Source: JAENVU01 sp963756815 (GTDB lineage: Bacteria; Actinomycetota; Acidimicrobiia; IMCC26256; JAENVU01). From it: a stretch of 64,000 nt of DNA. Positions 48,712-57,044 of the stretch are shown here, one piece after another; position 1 is the stretch's first letter, and every line of letters begins with the position of its first letter. The translations under genes were made by a program, and so were the position numbers. The notes below the pieces were generated by a model. The model ran no database searches. It saw nothing but the letters and a program-made list of their open reading frames with translations, and had not been told where the DNA came from. The stretch covers positions 62,001 to 126,000 of the forward strand of contig CAVWPR010000002.1 in the NCBI GenBank assembly GCA_963756815.1. Reading direction: 5' to 3'.

Positions 48712-49373
48712 TGGAGCGCGGCCACGAGCAACCGTTCGTCTCCCCGCAGCGTGAGCGGCTCGCCGAGGCGGTGCGCCATCTCGTCGACGCCACCCTGACC
48801 CTCGAGGACGCGACCGAGGAGCAGCTCGGCACCGCGGCCGACATGACCGAGGCGGTGGCGCGCCACCTCGGACGCGAGCCGCACGACGACGACCGCGGCG
48901 TGCGCACCCGCGTCGAGGACGGCACCGACTACCTCCCCCGCTCACCGCTCGTCGGCGTGGTCAGTCCGCTCGCGCCGCCCATGACGTGGGCACCCCACGA
49001 CGGCGGCATGCGCATGGAGGGCACGTACCACGCGGCGTACGAGGGCCCGCCCGGCTACGTGCACGGTGGCTGGGTCGCGCTCAGCTTCGACGAGCTCCTC
49101 GGTATGACCAACATCGCGAGCGGCCACCCCGGGATGACCGGCCGCCTCACGGTCCGGTACCTCAAGCCGACCCCGCTCCACCGGCCGGTCGAGCTCCACG
49201 GCCACGTCGACCGCGTCGACGGCCGACGCATCGTGAGCAAGGGTGAGCTCCGCGTGGACGGCGTGCTGACGGCCGAGGCCGAGGGGCTGTTCGTCACGAT
49301 CGACCCGCGCCTCGCCGCCGAGTACTTCGGGCGGGACGTGCCACCGGACGACGGCGACGGCCGAGCAGAATGA
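48711..49373 (+). CDS. Hotdog-fold thioesterase family protein
   Basis: A 220-residue protein from GTG 48711, which overlaps the crotonase TAG by one base. The C-terminal 120 residues are a PaaI/4HBT-like hotdog domain: GPPGYVHGGWVALSFDELLG (HGG and the helix with the catalytic acid), then RLTVRYLKPTPLHRPVELHG. The N-terminal about 80 residues are helical and unassigned. It probably hydrolyses an acyl-CoA from the same catabolic pathway, perhaps to recycle CoA. Co-transcribed with the EchA19-like gene and thus likely under KstR control. Confidence 0.82.
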   Translation: MERGHEQPFVSPQRERLAEAVRHLVDATLTLEDATEEQLGTAADMTEAVARHLGREPHDDDRGVRTRVEDGTDYLPRSPLVGVVSPLAPPMTWAPHDGGMRMEGTYHAAYEGPPGYVHGGWVALSFDELLGMTNIASGHPGMTGRLTVRYLKPTPLHRPVELHGHVDRVDGRRIVSKGELRVDGVLTAEAEGLFVTIDPRLAAEYFGRDVPPDDGDGRAE

Positions 49374-49377
49374 CCCG

Positions 49378-50337
49378 ATGTCGGGAATCGGGCTCGTCCT
49401 CGGCGCCGGTGGACTGACCGGCCAGGCGTACCACGCGGGCGTGCTCGCCGGCATCGCGGAGGCGAGCGGCTGGGATCCCGCCACCGCCGACGTCGTGGTC
49501 GGCACCTCGGCCGGCGCCGGCATGGGCATGTACCTGCGGCTCGGCATCACGCCGGACGACATGCTCGCCCGCCTCGAGGACCGTCCGCTCAGCCCGGCCG
49601 GCCAGGCGGTCGTCGACCGCTTCGGCGAGCCGGGCGACTGGACCCGGTCGACCGTGCCGCGGGAGTGGCGGCCGCCGCACCCGCAGCTGCTCGGCCGGCT
49701 GCTGCGCACACCGTGGACGGTCCGCCCCGAGGCGCTGCTCGGCGTCGCCCTCCCCACCGGGCGCAAGGACACGGAGCTGTGGACCTCGGCGTTGCGCGCC
49801 GCTGCGGGCACCGTGTGGCCCGCGGATCCGCTGTGGATCTGCGCGGTGCGGATGGACGACGCGTGCCGCGTCGTGTTCGGTCGCGCCGGCGCACCGCACA
49901 CCGACGTCGCGACCGCGGTGGGTGCGAGCTCCGCGATCCCCGGCTACTTCGCGCCGGTCACGATCCACGGTCGTCGCTACGTCGACGGTGGTGTCCACTC
50001 CCCGACCAACGCGGACGTCCTCCGTCGTGAAGAGCTCGATCTCGTCATCGTGTCGTCGCCGATGTCGATCGCGGACACGTCGGGACTGCGCAAGCCGACG
50101 CGCGCGCTGCGCGGGCACTTCCGGGCGCGTCTCGGGCTCGAACGCCGCAAGCTGCGCAACGCCGGGATCGTGACTCGGGCGTTCCAACCGAGCGAGGACG
50201 ACCTCCGGGCCATGGGCAGCCAGGCCATGGACGACGAGCGGATGGCGGAGGTCGCCCGCCAGGCCCGGCGCACCACGCTGCACCGCCTCGAGACGCGACC
50301 GCTCGAGCTCGACGGGCGCGCATCGGCGCGGCCCTGA
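49378..50337 (+). CDS. Patatin-like phospholipase
   Basis: A 319-residue protein from ATG 49378. All patatin signatures are present: oxyanion loop VLGAGGLTGQAYHAGVL, nucleophile elbow VVGTSAGAGMGM and the catalytic DGG in YVDGGVHSPTNADVL. It should hydrolyse acyl esters of lipids, with a Ser-Asp dyad. Placed between the thioesterase and kstR, it could release acyl chains from sterol esters or lipids during sterol growth; that is inference. The 4-bp gap from the thioesterase gene suggests the same operon. Confidence 0.88.
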   Translation: MSGIGLVLGAGGLTGQAYHAGVLAGIAEASGWDPATADVVVGTSAGAGMGMYLRLGITPDDMLARLEDRPLSPAGQAVVDRFGEPGDWTRSTVPREWRPPHPQLLGRLLRTPWTVRPEALLGVALPTGRKDTELWTSALRAAAGTVWPADPLWICAVRMDDACRVVFGRAGAPHTDVATAVGASSAIPGYFAPVTIHGRRYVDGGVHSPTNADVLRREELDLVIVSSPMSIADTSGLRKPTRALRGHFRARLGLERRKLRNAGIVTRAFQPSEDDLRAMGSQAMDDERMAEVARQARRTTLHRLETRPLELDGRASARP

Positions 50338-50415
50338 CCGACCCGTTCCCGCACCGCCCGGGCCCGGAGGCCTCGACCCAGGACGGGTCCCCGCCACGGC
50401 GCCCGCCGTCGTGGC

Positions 50416-50429
50416 GAGAACGCGTTCTA
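50416..50429. promoter_or_regulatory. KstR-type operator upstream of kstR (autoregulation)
   Basis: GAGAACGCGTTCTA contains the perfect palindrome AGAACGCGTTCT and matches the KstR consensus except for the first T. It ends 20 bp before the kstR start. Confidence 0.82.
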
Positions 50430-50449
50430 CCCCGGTAGGGTCCCCCGCC

Positions 50450-51073
50450 ATGTCCAGGGCGGGTGCGGAGCTTCCGATCGCGGCCGAAGGCGCGCCGGCG
50501 CGGAACGCAGCGCTCGAGACCGCAGCCCGGCGGGCGCGGATGGTCGCCGCGGCGGTGGAGCTGGCGACGGCCGGCGGCTACGACGCGGTCCAGATGCGCG
50601 ACGTCGCCGCGCGTGCCGAGGTCGCGCTGGGCACGCTCTACCGCCACTACCCGTCGAAGGACCACCTGCTGCTCGCCGCGCTCACGGAGCAGGCCGAGGG
50701 CCTGCGCGAGCGCATCGCCCAGCGACCGCCCGACGGCGACGACGCCGCGGCGCGCACCGGCGACGTCCTGCGGCGCGCGAGCCGCGCGCTCGCGCGCCGT
50801 CCGCAGCTGACCGCGGCACTCGTGACCGCGCTGACCGCGCCCGAGCCCGACACCGCCGAGGCCAAGCACGGCGTCGAGACCGTGCTGCGCGGCATCATCA
50901 CCAGCGCGGTCGACGGCAGCACGCTCGCGGATCCCGCCGGCACCGTGCGCACGCTCGGCTACGTGTGGCTCGCGGTGCTGTCGGCCTGGGTCGGTGGCAC
51001 ACTCGACGAGCACGAGATGGCCGACGACCTCGAGACGGCCGCCCGCCTGCTCCTCACCGATCATCCCGCCTGA
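50450..51073 (+). CDS. kstR: TetR-family repressor of sterol catabolism
   Basis: A 207-residue TetR protein from ATG 50450. The DNA-binding domain is very close to mycobacterial KstR: VELATAGGYDAVQMRDVAAR then AEVALGTLYRHYPSKDHLLL. The C-terminal ligand domain is typical in length. KstR represses cholesterol-degradation genes and is released by 3-oxo-cholestenoyl-CoA-type ligands. The three KstR-type boxes found in this window support the identity independently of the protein. Confidence 0.92.
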   Translation: MSRAGAELPIAAEGAPARNAALETAARRARMVAAAVELATAGGYDAVQMRDVAARAEVALGTLYRHYPSKDHLLLAALTEQAEGLRERIAQRPPDGDDAAARTGDVLRRASRALARRPQLTAALVTALTAPEPDTAEAKHGVETVLRGIITSAVDGSTLADPAGTVRTLGYVWLAVLSAWVGGTLDEHEMADDLETAARLLLTDHPA

Positions 51074-51094
51074 ACCCTCACCGAGGAGACGACC

Positions 51095-52229
51095 ATGCGC
51101 ACCCCGATCTGCGACGACCTGGGCATCGAGTTCCCCATCTTCGCCTTCACGCACTGCCGCGACGTCGTCGTCGCGGTCGCCAAGTCCGGCGGCTTCGGCG
51201 TGCTCGGCGCGGTCGGCTACAGCCCCGAGCAGCTCGAGATCGAGCTGCAGTGGATCGACGAGCACATCGGCGACCGGCCCTACGGCGTCGACATCGTCAT
51301 CCCGAACAAGTACGAGGGCATGGACGCGAACATGTCGGGCGACGAGCTCGCCGAGATGCTGCGCAAGATGGTCCCGCAGGAGAACCTCGACTTCGCCCGC
51401 AAGCTCCTCGCCGACCACGGCGTCCCGGTGCAGGACGAGAGCGAGGACAACACCATGCAGCTCCTCGGCTGGACCGAGGCCACCGCGACGCCCCAGGTGG
51501 AGGTCGCGCTCCAGCACCCGAAGATGACGTTGATCGCGAACGCGCTCGGCACCCCACCGGCCGAGGTGATGGACCTCATCCACAACGCGGGCCGCAAGGT
51601 CGCGGCGCTGTGCGGCTCGCCGTACCAGGCGCGCAAGCACGCGGATGCGGGCGTCGACATCATCATCGCCCAGGGCGGCGAGGGCGGCGGTCACTGCGGC
51701 GAGGTCGGCTCCATCGTCCTGTGGCCGCAGGTGGTGAAGGAGGTCGCGCCGGTGCCCGGTGCTCGCCGCGGGCGGCATCGGCAGCGGGGCGCAGATCGCG
51801 GCCGCGCTCGCGCTCGGCTGCCAGGGCGCGTGGTCGGGCTCGCAGTGGCTGATGGTCGAGGAGTCCGAGAACACCCCCGTCCAGCAGGCCGCCTACATCA
51901 AGGCGGGCTCGCGCGACACCGTGCGCAGCCGCTCGTTCACCGGCAAGCCCTGCCGCATGCTCCGCAACGACTGGACCGACGCCTGGTCGACGCCGGGCAA
52001 CCCCGAGCCGCTCGGGATGCCGTTGCAGTACATGGTGTCGGGCATCGCGGTCGCGGCGACGCACCGCTACCCGGACCAGACCGTCGACGTCGCGTTCAAC
52101 CCGGTCGGCCAGGTGGTCGGGCAGTTCGAGAAGGTCGAGAAGACGTCCGCCGTCATCGAGCGCTGGGTGAACGAGTACCTCGAGGCGACCGAGCACCTCG
52201 ATCAGCTCAACGCGGCCGCCGGCGTCTGA
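51095..52229 (+). CDS. Nitronate monooxygenase-family flavoprotein, one frameshift
   Basis: From ATG 51095 (GAGGAGACGACC ribosome-binding site). A TIM-barrel FMN enzyme: IFAFTHCRDVVVAVAKSGGF, the phosphate-binding DIIIAQGGEGGGHCGEVGS and, after a +1 shift near 51757 (one extra G), LAAGGIGSGAQIAAALALG then WSGSQWLMVEES. Family members oxidise nitronates, but relatives in the mycobacterial sterol regulon (Rv3553-type) are thought to act as enoyl- or oxo-acid reductases. With kstR 21 bp upstream it is probably in the sterol pathway. About 378 residues after correction. Confidence 0.83.
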
Positions 52230-52236
52230 GCGACGC

Positions 52237-52537
52237 TCACCGACCAGTTTCCGGGTGGTCGTGAGGCGCTCGGCGACGGTGCCGAGCAGCCGCCGGGTCA
52301 CGCTCGGGATCTTCAGGTCCATCAGCGCCTGGAAGTCCCTCCGCGCGAACACGAGGAGGCGCATCGGCGTGACGGCGGTGACCGTCGCCGACCGCGGACG
52401 ACCACTGCAAGGTCAGCGCAGCCGGGTGCAGAGCTCCTCGCCGATACGCGTGGCGTTCATCGGGTCGGCGGACACCGAGGTGAACAACCAGTTCCCGTTC
52501 ATGTGATCCAGGACGGGCACGGCCGCGACGCGGCGCG
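52237..52537 (-). pseudogene. Mosaic of two gene tails: cNMP-binding protein and LLM oxidoreductase
   Basis: Reverse strand. At 52413-52500 the stretch ADPMNATRIGEELCTRLR and a stop repeats, slightly diverged, the tail of the LLM gene that ends at 52538 (DPENATRIGEELCTRLR). Directly after it, 52237-52412 encodes GRPRSATVTAVTPMRLLVFA then FQALMDLKIPSVTRRLLGTV, the C-terminal part of a cyclic-nucleotide-binding protein, without its start. Looks like debris of a rearrangement. Confidence 0.6.
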
Positions 52538-53363
52538 TCAGCGCAGCCGGGTGCACAGCTCCTCGCCGATGCGCGTGGCGTTCTCCGGGTCGGTGGCGTC
52601 GACCGGTCCGAGGATGACCCACTCGGCGCCGGCATCGCGGTAGCGGGCCAGGGTCTGCGCCACCGTGCGCGGCCCGCCCACGATCGTGCCGTTCCCTGCG
52701 CCGCAGCCGCGACGCCTTCTCCGCGGCCGCGTCGTCGTCGGCACCCAGGACCACGAGGCCGCCCCAGCTCGTGGTGAACGAGTCGGGATCGGGATTGAGG
52801 CGCCGCACCAGCGATGCCACCTCGGCCGCCTCGATCGCGAAGTCCTCCGGGCCCAGGCCCCAGCGGTTCCAGCCCTTCGCACTCTCCGCCGCGACGAGCC
52901 CGACGTGGCGGGCGCGCCCGCCGACCCACGTGGGATACGGACGGTCGGCGATCTCGCGGAGCGACGCCCTCAGCCGCTTCACGCGGTCCTGCTCGGTGCC
53001 CACCGGCAGGCCGAACGTCTCCATCTCGGGCCGACTCTCCTCGTCGCCGGCGCCGATCCCCACGACGAGTCGCGGGCCGGCGATCCGCACGACGGTGTCG
53101 AGCGCGGTCGCGAGCGTCGTCGCCGGCCGCAGCGTCGCACGCACCACGAGCGTGCCCAGCGTGATGCGGGTGGTCTCGACCGCCGTCGCGCCGAGCAGCG
53201 CGGTGCACTCGAGCGCGGGCCGCATCTCGCCGTTGCGTCCGATGCGGAACAGGTGGTCGTAGACGAAGACGCCGTCGACCCCGGCCGCTTCGGCGGCGGC
53301 CGCGACGGCCAGCGGCGTCTCCGGATCCTCCGTGAACGACGGCAGCGTGAGCCCGACCTTCAT
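52538..53363 (-). CDS. LLM-class flavin/F420-dependent oxidoreductase, one frameshift
   Basis: From ATG 53363 (MKVGLTLPSFTEDPETPLAV). Luciferase-like TIM-barrel features: FVYDHLFRIG, TTRITLGTLVVRATLRPATT, GPRLVVGIGAGDEESRPEME and a C-terminal TVAQTLARYRDAGAEWVILG. The frame shifts +1 near 52690 and ends at 52538. Actinobacterial LLM enzymes usually use F420 and act on diverse substrates; an F420-dependent LLM gene (Rv3520c) is in the corresponding mycobacterial sterol locus. About 275 residues. Its start is preceded by a two-copy 14-bp minicistron array coupled to the ROK kinase. Confidence 0.82.
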
Positions 53364-53391
53364 GTCGTTGCCTTCATGTCGTTGCCCTCAT
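53364..53391 (-). repeat. Two tandem 14-bp repeats forming five-codon minicistrons before the LLM gene
   Basis: On the reverse strand ATGAGGGCAACGAC and ATGAAGGCAACGAC precede ATGAAGGTCGG of the LLM gene. They encode MRATT and MKATT; each TGA overlaps the next ATG (ATGA), and the first ATG overlaps the ROK kinase stop. Third example of the coupled-start repeat pattern in this window. Confidence 0.85.
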
Positions 53392-54374
53392 GTCGCGGCG
53401 TTCGTGTCGTCGTCACCCGGCCGCGCCGGCGCGTCGAGCGCGACCGCCGCCGCGCCGATCACTCCGGCGCGCTCACCGAGCTGGGCGGGCACGATGCTCG
53501 GCGTCGCCCGGTAGTCGTGACCCTCGATGTGTCCGAGGAAGTGTGCGGTGATCGGCGTGAGGTAGAGGTCACCGTCGTTCACGAGTCCGCCCGCGATCGC
53601 GATGATCGCCGGGTCGAAGATGTTCGCGAGTCCCACCAGGCCGATCGCGACGTTGAACGCGTACGCGTCCACCAGTGCGAGCGCGTCGGCGGCGCCGCCC
53701 CGTGCCGCCTCGGAGACGTGGGTGCCCCGGATCGTGTCGACCTCGCCGTCGACCGCGTGCAACACGCTCGCGAGGTCGCCGCGCGTCGCGGCGTCGCGGG
53801 CCATCTGCCCGAGCGCGGTGCCCGAGGCCATCGCCTCCCAGTGGCCGCGCTCACCGCACGCGCACAGGGGCCCGTTCGGGTCGATCTGGAAGTGGCCGAC
53901 CTCGGCCGCGAACCCGTGCGCGCCACGCAGCACGGTCCCGCCCACGAGCACCCCGCCGCCGATCCCGGTGCCGAGGGTGACCACGATCGCGTCGGTCATG
54001 CCGCGTGCCGCGCCGAACCGGAGCTCGGCGTAGGCGGCGACGTTCGCGTCGTTGTCGACCACGGTCGGCAGACCGACCGCAGCGGCGACGTCGGCCCGCA
54101 CCGGCGTCTTGCGGAACCCGAGCACGTTCGGCGCGTAGTGGATCATGCCGTCGAGATCCACCATGCCCGCGGCGCCGATCCCGACCGTCGCCACCTCGGG
54201 GTGACGCGCCCGGAGCGCCCCGACGACGGTCGTGATCGCGTCGAGCATCCCCTGCCACGAGCCCGTCGGCGACGGCACGCGTTGCTCGTCGAGGACCGAT
54301 CCGTCGGTGTCGACGACCGCCCCCAGCACCTTGGTCCCACCGATGTCGAGTCCGACACCGACGCGTGCGGTCAC
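53388..54374 (-). CDS. ROK-family sugar kinase (glucokinase-like)
   Basis: A 328-residue protein from GTG 54374. N-terminal phosphate loop GLDIGGTKVLGAVVD, then DNDANVAAYAELRFGAARG, and the ROK signature with the zinc-binding CACGERGHWE and HFQIDPNGP. It phosphorylates a hexose, most likely glucose, with ATP in the cytoplasm. The start overlaps the stop of the upstream hypothetical gene (GTGA). Its own stop overlaps the first 5-codon minicistron, so expression with the LLM gene is coupled. Confidence 0.9.
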   Translation of the reverse strand: MTARVGVGLDIGGTKVLGAVVDTDGSVLDEQRVPSPTGSWQGMLDAITTVVGALRARHPEVATVGIGAAGMVDLDGMIHYAPNVLGFRKTPVRADVAAAVGLPTVVDNDANVAAYAELRFGAARGMTDAIVVTLGTGIGGGVLVGGTVLRGAHGFAAEVGHFQIDPNGPLCACGERGHWEAMASGTALGQMARDAATRGDLASVLHAVDGEVDTIRGTHVSEAARGGAADALALVDAYAFNVAIGLVGLANIFDPAIIAIAGGLVNDGDLYLTPITAHFLGHIEGHDYRATPSIVPAQLGERAGVIGAAAVALDAPARPGDDDTNAAT

Positions 54375-54796
54375 GGGCCCTCGGCGCGTCGAACGGCCGC
54401 GAGGTCGGTCACGTCCCCATGGGCGCTCCGCTCGCGGTCGGGCGAGGCATCGGCGGACCTGGGCTCGCGCCGCGCCTCGTCGCGGCGCGCCGCCATCGCG
54501 GCACGTTGGTCGGCGAGCACCGCCTCGGTCGCGTCCACGAGGACCTTCACCGTGAGGACGACCTCGTGCGCCGCGGCGACCAGGTGCTCGGCGGCCTCGG
54601 GCTGCGCGTCACCGAGGCCCTCCACGAGCGCGAGCAGGGCGGCGAATGGACCGCCCGACCCGTCGTCGGGGACGTCGGTGGGAGCGTGGGGCCCGCCGAC
54701 GTCGGGATCGCGCCAGCCCATACCGGGGTCGTCCGTCGCACCCTCCGAGCCGTGCTCGAAGAACGGGTTGCGGCGCGGGGGCCCCGGATCACGCAT
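54371..54796 (-). CDS. Hypothetical protein
   Basis: A 141-residue protein from ATG 54796. The N-terminal 60 residues are rich in Gly, Pro and Asp (MRDPGPPRRNPFFEHGSEG); the middle is a hydrophobic-heptad helix (FAALLALVEGLGDAQPEAAE, VVLTVKVLVDATEAVLADQ) with coiled-coil potential, and the tail is charged. I recognise no family. It lies between an SRPBCC protein and the ROK kinase on one strand, with a GTGA overlap to the kinase. Confidence 0.7.
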   Translation of the reverse strand: MRDPGPPRRNPFFEHGSEGATDDPGMGWRDPDVGGPHAPTDVPDDGSGGPFAALLALVEGLGDAQPEAAEHLVAAAHEVVLTVKVLVDATEAVLADQRAAMAARRDEARREPRSADASPDRERSAHGDVTDLAAVRRAEGP

Positions 54797-54807
54797 CACG
54801 GTGCAGG

Positions 54808-55251
54808 CTACTGCCGCTTCGCCTCGACGGCCTTCTTGAGCTCGCGGAGCGCCGTGCCCATGATCATGCCGGCGGCGCGGCGCTTGATGATGCCGGGCAG
54901 CGGGATCGAGAGGTCGACGACGAGGTCGTAGTGCACACGCGTCCCGTCGTCCTCGGGCTCGAAGCGGTAGCTGCCGTCGAGCTGACGCAGCTTCTCGCCG
55001 TGGTCGAGCACCCACGAGAACGAATCGGGCAGGTTCGTGTAGTCGTACGCGAGGACGTACCTGAAGCTCTGGCCCATCGCCGCGGCGCGGAACTCGACGA
55101 GCCGCCCCCGCCCCGCGTCGTCGCGCTCGTCGATGGTCACCTGCTTCAGGTCACGCGCCCACGACGGGTAGCTCTCGAAGTCGAGCACGACCGCCAGGCA
55201 CTCCTCGGGTGACGCGTCGATGCGAATCCGTTCACTGGCGTGCTCGGCCAT
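54808..55251 (-). CDS. SRPBCC-superfamily (polyketide cyclase/START-like) protein
   Basis: A 147-residue protein from ATG 55251 (MAEHASERIRIDASPEECLA). Features: AVVLDFESYPSWARDLKQV, the standard SRPBCC first helix and strand; a central beta sheet; and a C-terminal long helix (AAGMIMGTALRELKKAVEAK). The fold binds hydrophobic ligands; the precise ligand is unknown. Related proteins are encoded next to PimB-type mannosyltransferases and glucokinase genes in other actinobacteria, as here. It overlaps the membrane-protein gene end by 20 bp. Confidence 0.85.
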   Translation of the reverse strand: MAEHASERIRIDASPEECLAVVLDFESYPSWARDLKQVTIDERDDAGRGRLVEFRAAAMGQSFRYVLAYDYTNLPDSFSWVLDHGEKLRQLDGSYRFEPEDDGTRVHYDLVVDLSIPLPGIIKRRAAGMIMGTALRELKKAVEAKRQ

Positions 55252-55744
55252 CGGCCCTCCTCTGCGAAGTTCCACGTTGGCGCGTCGAGTGCGTCGGCCG
55301 CAACGGCCGCGCCGGCGTCGCGATGTCCTTCCGCCGGGGGAACACGCCGTGCCGGGCGCCCCAGAGACCCACGAGACCGAGTGACAGCATCGGGACCAAC
55401 ACCGCGAACGGGTTCGAAGCCGCGGCCAGCGCGGTGATGACGAGGCTCACGCCGAACGGGAGGTAGAGCGCACGCCGGTCGGCCTTGGCGACCGAGCCCT
55501 CGACGAGGAACAGGCTGCCGACGGCGATGTCGTCCCCCTGCGAGCTTCGGGCCACCGCGATCGCGAACGCCCAGCCCCACACGCCGAGCGACGCGACGAA
55601 GAGCACGAGGCACACGACGGCGGCGACGCCACCGGCGCGCGGAACCCCGAAGATCGCCGGGAGCGAGGCCGCGAGGAAGATCGCGTCGCCGACCCACGAG
55701 GCGACGACGATGCGTCGGCCCGTGCGGTGGCGCTCCCGGTCCAT
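55232..55744 (-). CDS. Four-helix membrane protein, function unknown
   Basis: A 170-residue protein from ATG 55744 (MDRERHRTGRRIVVASW). Four hydrophobic segments are evident: IVVASWVGDAIFLAASLPAI, VAAVVCLVLFVASLGVWGWA, LPFGVSLVITALAAASN and FAVLVPMLSLGLVGLWGARH; the C terminus is basic. No catalytic motif is seen. Probable conserved actinobacterial membrane protein. It overlaps the SRPBCC gene by 20 bp, so they are likely co-transcribed. Confidence 0.75.
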   Translation of the reverse strand: MDRERHRTGRRIVVASWVGDAIFLAASLPAIFGVPRAGGVAAVVCLVLFVASLGVWGWAFAIAVARSSQGDDIAVGSLFLVEGSVAKADRRALYLPFGVSLVITALAAASNPFAVLVPMLSLGLVGLWGARHGVFPRRKDIATPARPLRPTHSTRQRGTSQRRADGRARQ

Positions 55745-55879
55745 CGGATCGAGGCTAACCGTGGCCCGGCGCGGCGCCGAACTCCGACGCCGTGTCCCGT
55801 GCCCCCGAACCGACGCGCAGATCTGTGCATCTTCGAGCACTTCTGCGCACCAATTCGCAGCGGTCGGGTGCTGCGTCGG

Positions 55880-57010
55880 TCAACGAAGGACGGAGAGGTC
55901 GCCGGCCGCGAGGCGCGCCAGCGGCTCGACCCGACGGTCGTAGCTCCACTCCGACTCGGCGTGGAGTCGTGCCGTCGTCCCGAGCCGGGCGCGCCGCTCG
56001 GGATCGTCGAGCAGGTGGCGCAGGCGCGACGCGACGCCGTCGACGTCGCGCGGCTCCACCACGAACCCGGTCCGACCCTCGAGCACGGCTTCGTGCGAGC
56101 CGCCGGACCGGCCGGCCACGCACGCCAGTCCCGACGCGCCGGCCTCGAGGAAGACGATGCCGAAGCCCTCGGCCTCGAGGCCGCCCCAGCGGTCGCGGCA
56201 CAGCATCGCGAAGACGTCGGCGGCGCGGTGCGCGACCGGCAGGTCCGACTCCGAGACGCGACCGAGGAACCGCACGCGGTCCGCGATCCCCGTGCTGCGC
56301 GCGCGGCGCTCGAGCCGACCGCGGTCGCGGCCGTCGCCGACGATCACGAGCGTCACGTCGGGCGGCAGCAACGCGCACGCGTCGATGAGCACGTCGAATC
56401 CCTTCCTGGGCACGAGCCGGCTCGCGCCGAGCACCACGCGACCGTCGACGGGCAGTCCGAGGTGACGGCGCGCGGCCTCGTACTCGGCCCGGTCGTGGGC
56501 GGGACGGAAGCGCTCGGGATCGATGCCGGGCGGGACCACGAGGGACGGGAGCGCGGCGCGGGCCGCGTGCTCGGCCTCGGCGAGCGGATAGCCACCGGCC
56601 GCGACGACCCCCGCCGCGGCGCGCAGGACCCCGGCGAGCAGCGCCCGGCTCGGCAACCGGCCCGGCACCGTGATCTCGGCACCGTGGAGCACCACCACGA
56701 CCGGCGCGGCGCGCAGCCGACCGACGATCCGGCCGAGCGGCAAGGCCGGGTCGACGAAGATCACGTCGGCCCCCACCTCGTGGGCCAGCGCGTCGACATC
56801 GCGCGCGAGCGCCGCCGTGGGCCACAGCACGGTCTCGCGTCGCCGCTCCACCCGGAAGGCCTGCTGCGCGTCCCACGCGCGATCGCCCGAGTAGGGCGTG
56901 GTGAGCACGGTGGTCTCGGCCGCAGGCAGCCGGCGCCACAGCTCCCACAGGTAGGACTGGATCCCGCCGACCTTCGGGGGGAAGTCGTTGGTGACGAGCA
57001 GGGACGTCAT
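55880..57010 (-). CDS. GT4 glycosyltransferase, PimB-like mannosyltransferase
   Basis: A 376-residue GT-B protein from ATG 57010. It starts LLVTNDFPPKVGGIQSYLWE, typical of PimB. The donor side has GASRLVPRKGFDVLIDACAL and the EX7E motif in AEGFGIVFLEAGASGLACV. In mycobacteria and corynebacteria PimB adds mannose from GDP-mannose to phosphatidylinositol mannoside at the inner face of the membrane. The neighbourhood (SRPBCC, small membrane protein) is conserved around PimB, supporting the assignment. Confidence 0.85.
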   Translation of the reverse strand: MTSLLVTNDFPPKVGGIQSYLWELWRRLPAAETTVLTTPYSGDRAWDAQQAFRVERRRETVLWPTAALARDVDALAHEVGADVIFVDPALPLGRIVGRLRAAPVVVVLHGAEITVPGRLPSRALLAGVLRAAAGVVAAGGYPLAEAEHAARAALPSLVVPPGIDPERFRPAHDRAEYEAARRHLGLPVDGRVVLGASRLVPRKGFDVLIDACALLPPDVTLVIVGDGRDRGRLERRARSTGIADRVRFLGRVSESDLPVAHRAADVFAMLCRDRWGGLEAEGFGIVFLEAGASGLACVAGRSGGSHEAVLEGRTGFVVEPRDVDGVASRLRHLLDDPERRARLGTTARLHAESEWSYDRRVEPLARLAAGDLSVLR

Positions 57011-57044
57011 CGTTCCCGCGCTCGCCCCGGGTGCGACGCCTCGC

